Source: Antrihabitans auranticaus
GTDB lineage: Bacteria > Actinomycetota > Actinomycetes > Mycobacteriales > Mycobacteriaceae
Direction: 5' to 3'
DNA: 64,000 nucleotides
Assembly: GCF_016481275.1 (NCBI RefSeq)
Contig: NZ_JAEMNW010000001.1
Location: 1,479,531-1,543,530 of the forward strand
In this document: positions 63,202 through 64,000 of the stretch, piece after piece
Position numbering within the stretch: the stretch's first letter is position 1
Layout of the letters: the number at the start of each line of letters is the position of its first letter
The notes under the pieces: generated by a model
Seen by the model: only the letters and a program-made list of their open reading frames with translations
Told to the model about the DNA's origin: nothing
The model's database searches: none
Translations under genes and position numbers: made by a program

Positions 63202-64000
63202 GTGCCTGCTGTCTCATCTTCACCTATCGATGCCCTTGCCCGCCAGTTCGAGCCGGTCGCGGAGATCCCCGCCGCGGTTCGGCGAAGCTTGCTCGACGCC
63301 CTCGAATCGGTTCCGGATCCACGTAAGAAGCGTGGTGTGCGCCACCGGTTCGGTGCAATAGTGTTCGTCTCGATCTGCGCGGTGGTTTCGGGCGCGAAGT
63401 CGTTCGCCGCGATCGCCGAATGGGCAGCCGACGCGGCCGGGGACACCCTGCGGGGTATGGAAGTAGGAGCGCCGGACGCATCCACGATCCGTCGGGCGTT
63501 GACCCGCGCGGGTGGAGACGGTTTCGACGCGGTGATCAGCTCGTGGATCGCCACGCGGCTGTGCGCTGCGCGGGCGGCGGGGACCGCAGGTCGGCGTCGG
63601 GCGGTGGCCGTGGACGGTAAAACCCTGCGCGGCTCACGGACCGGCGATGAGCGGGCCCGGCATTTGATGGCGTGCTTGGATCACGGCGCAGGTGTGGTGC
63701 TCGGGCAGGTCGACGTCGACATCAAAACCAACGAAATCCCCATGTTTGCAACACTTCTCGATTCCATCTCGGATCTGACCGAGGTCGTCGTGACCGCGGA
63801 CGCGATGTATGCCCAGCGCGGGCATGCCGAGTACCTGCACGGCCGGGGAGCGCATTACGTGCTCACGGTGAAGGGAAACCAGCCGAAGCTGCGCCGCCAG
63901 TTGGCGTCGCTGCCCTGGGGCGATGTCCCCGACGGGCACCGTGAGACCGACACCAGCCACGGCCGCAAGGTGACCCGCACCTACAAGGTGGTCACGATCG
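63202..64000 (+). mobile_element. ISAs1-family transposase gene, 3' end beyond the window
   Basis: 266 codons from the GTG at 63202, uninterrupted to the window edge. The N-terminal domain has LDALESVPDPRKKRGVRHRF and VVSGAKSFAAIAEWAAD. The DDE catalytic domain shows VAVDGKTLRGSR (first Asp), VVVTADAMYAQRGHAEYL (second Asp) and HYVLTVKGNQPKLRRQL. These are the standard ISAs1 blocks. The frame appears intact so far, so the element may be active. Confidence 0.9.

Overview
The window reads as chromosome of a high-GC, mycolic-acid-type actinobacterium (Mycobacteriales; a Rhodococcus, Nocardia or Gordonia relative is the best guess). The grounds are a complete yrbE/mce lipid-import operon, MmpL transporters, a two-domain FadE, the tRNA cluster Phe-Asp-Glu-Lys, and many TetR regulators and flavin oxygenases. 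No rRNA or species marker is present, so the genus is inference.

Layout. 1-9.8 kb: a short-chain dehydrogenase (cut by the window edge), an epoxide hydrolase, a lipoprotein hydrolase, a small heat-shock protein with two small companion genes, and a candidate metalloid-stress locus (ArsO-like flavoprotein, two-gene ABC exporter, divergent sigma factor SigZ and a 49-aa Cys-Cys-repeat peptide). 10.24-30.73 kb: a 20.5-kb interval bounded by a perfect 43-bp direct repeat of the 3' half of tRNA-Phe, the signature of a genomic island. It carries a TetR with an internally deleted MMPL gene, a five-gene 'split dikinase' module related to phenylphosphate synthase/CreHI-type enzymes, and a GntR-controlled phenol/catechol meta-cleavage cluster (LLM oxygenase, isochorismatase-like protein, zinc alcohol dehydrogenase, TfdB-like hydroxylase, MhpB-, MhpC-, MhpD-like proteins, SDR). 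Several genes here carry single-base lesions.

30.7-39.2 kb: an integration hot spot. tRNA-Phe, -Asp, -Glu and -Lys lie beside a truncated second tRNA-Lys, a tyrosine integrase, an IetAS-type anti-phage pair (AAA ATPase plus subtilase), and isolated 3' fragments of two other tRNAs. Three sites here share one design: a 7-nt direct repeat with an 11-bp period, which I read as integrase arm sites. 39.2-42.9 kb: a TetR divergent from a translationally coupled operon of thioesterase, cytochrome P450 and BtrH-like acyltransferase, which I do not recognise as a described pathway.

43.5-62 kb: a long minus-strand lipid locus. A PF10118-type hydrolase and a Baeyer-Villiger-type monooxygenase lead into yrbEA-yrbEB-mceABCDEF-mas-fadE, with a separate mmpL downstream. 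The far side of mmpL carries a broken paralogue of the leading hydrolase and an IS256 scrap. The window ends inside an ISAs1-family transposase gene.

Functionally, the island could first phosphorylate and/or hydroxylate a phenolic compound and then cleave the ring by meta-fission; the mce locus would import and oxidise a lipid or sterol-like substrate; IetAS is a defence cargo. These roles rest on family recognition by eye, not on searches.
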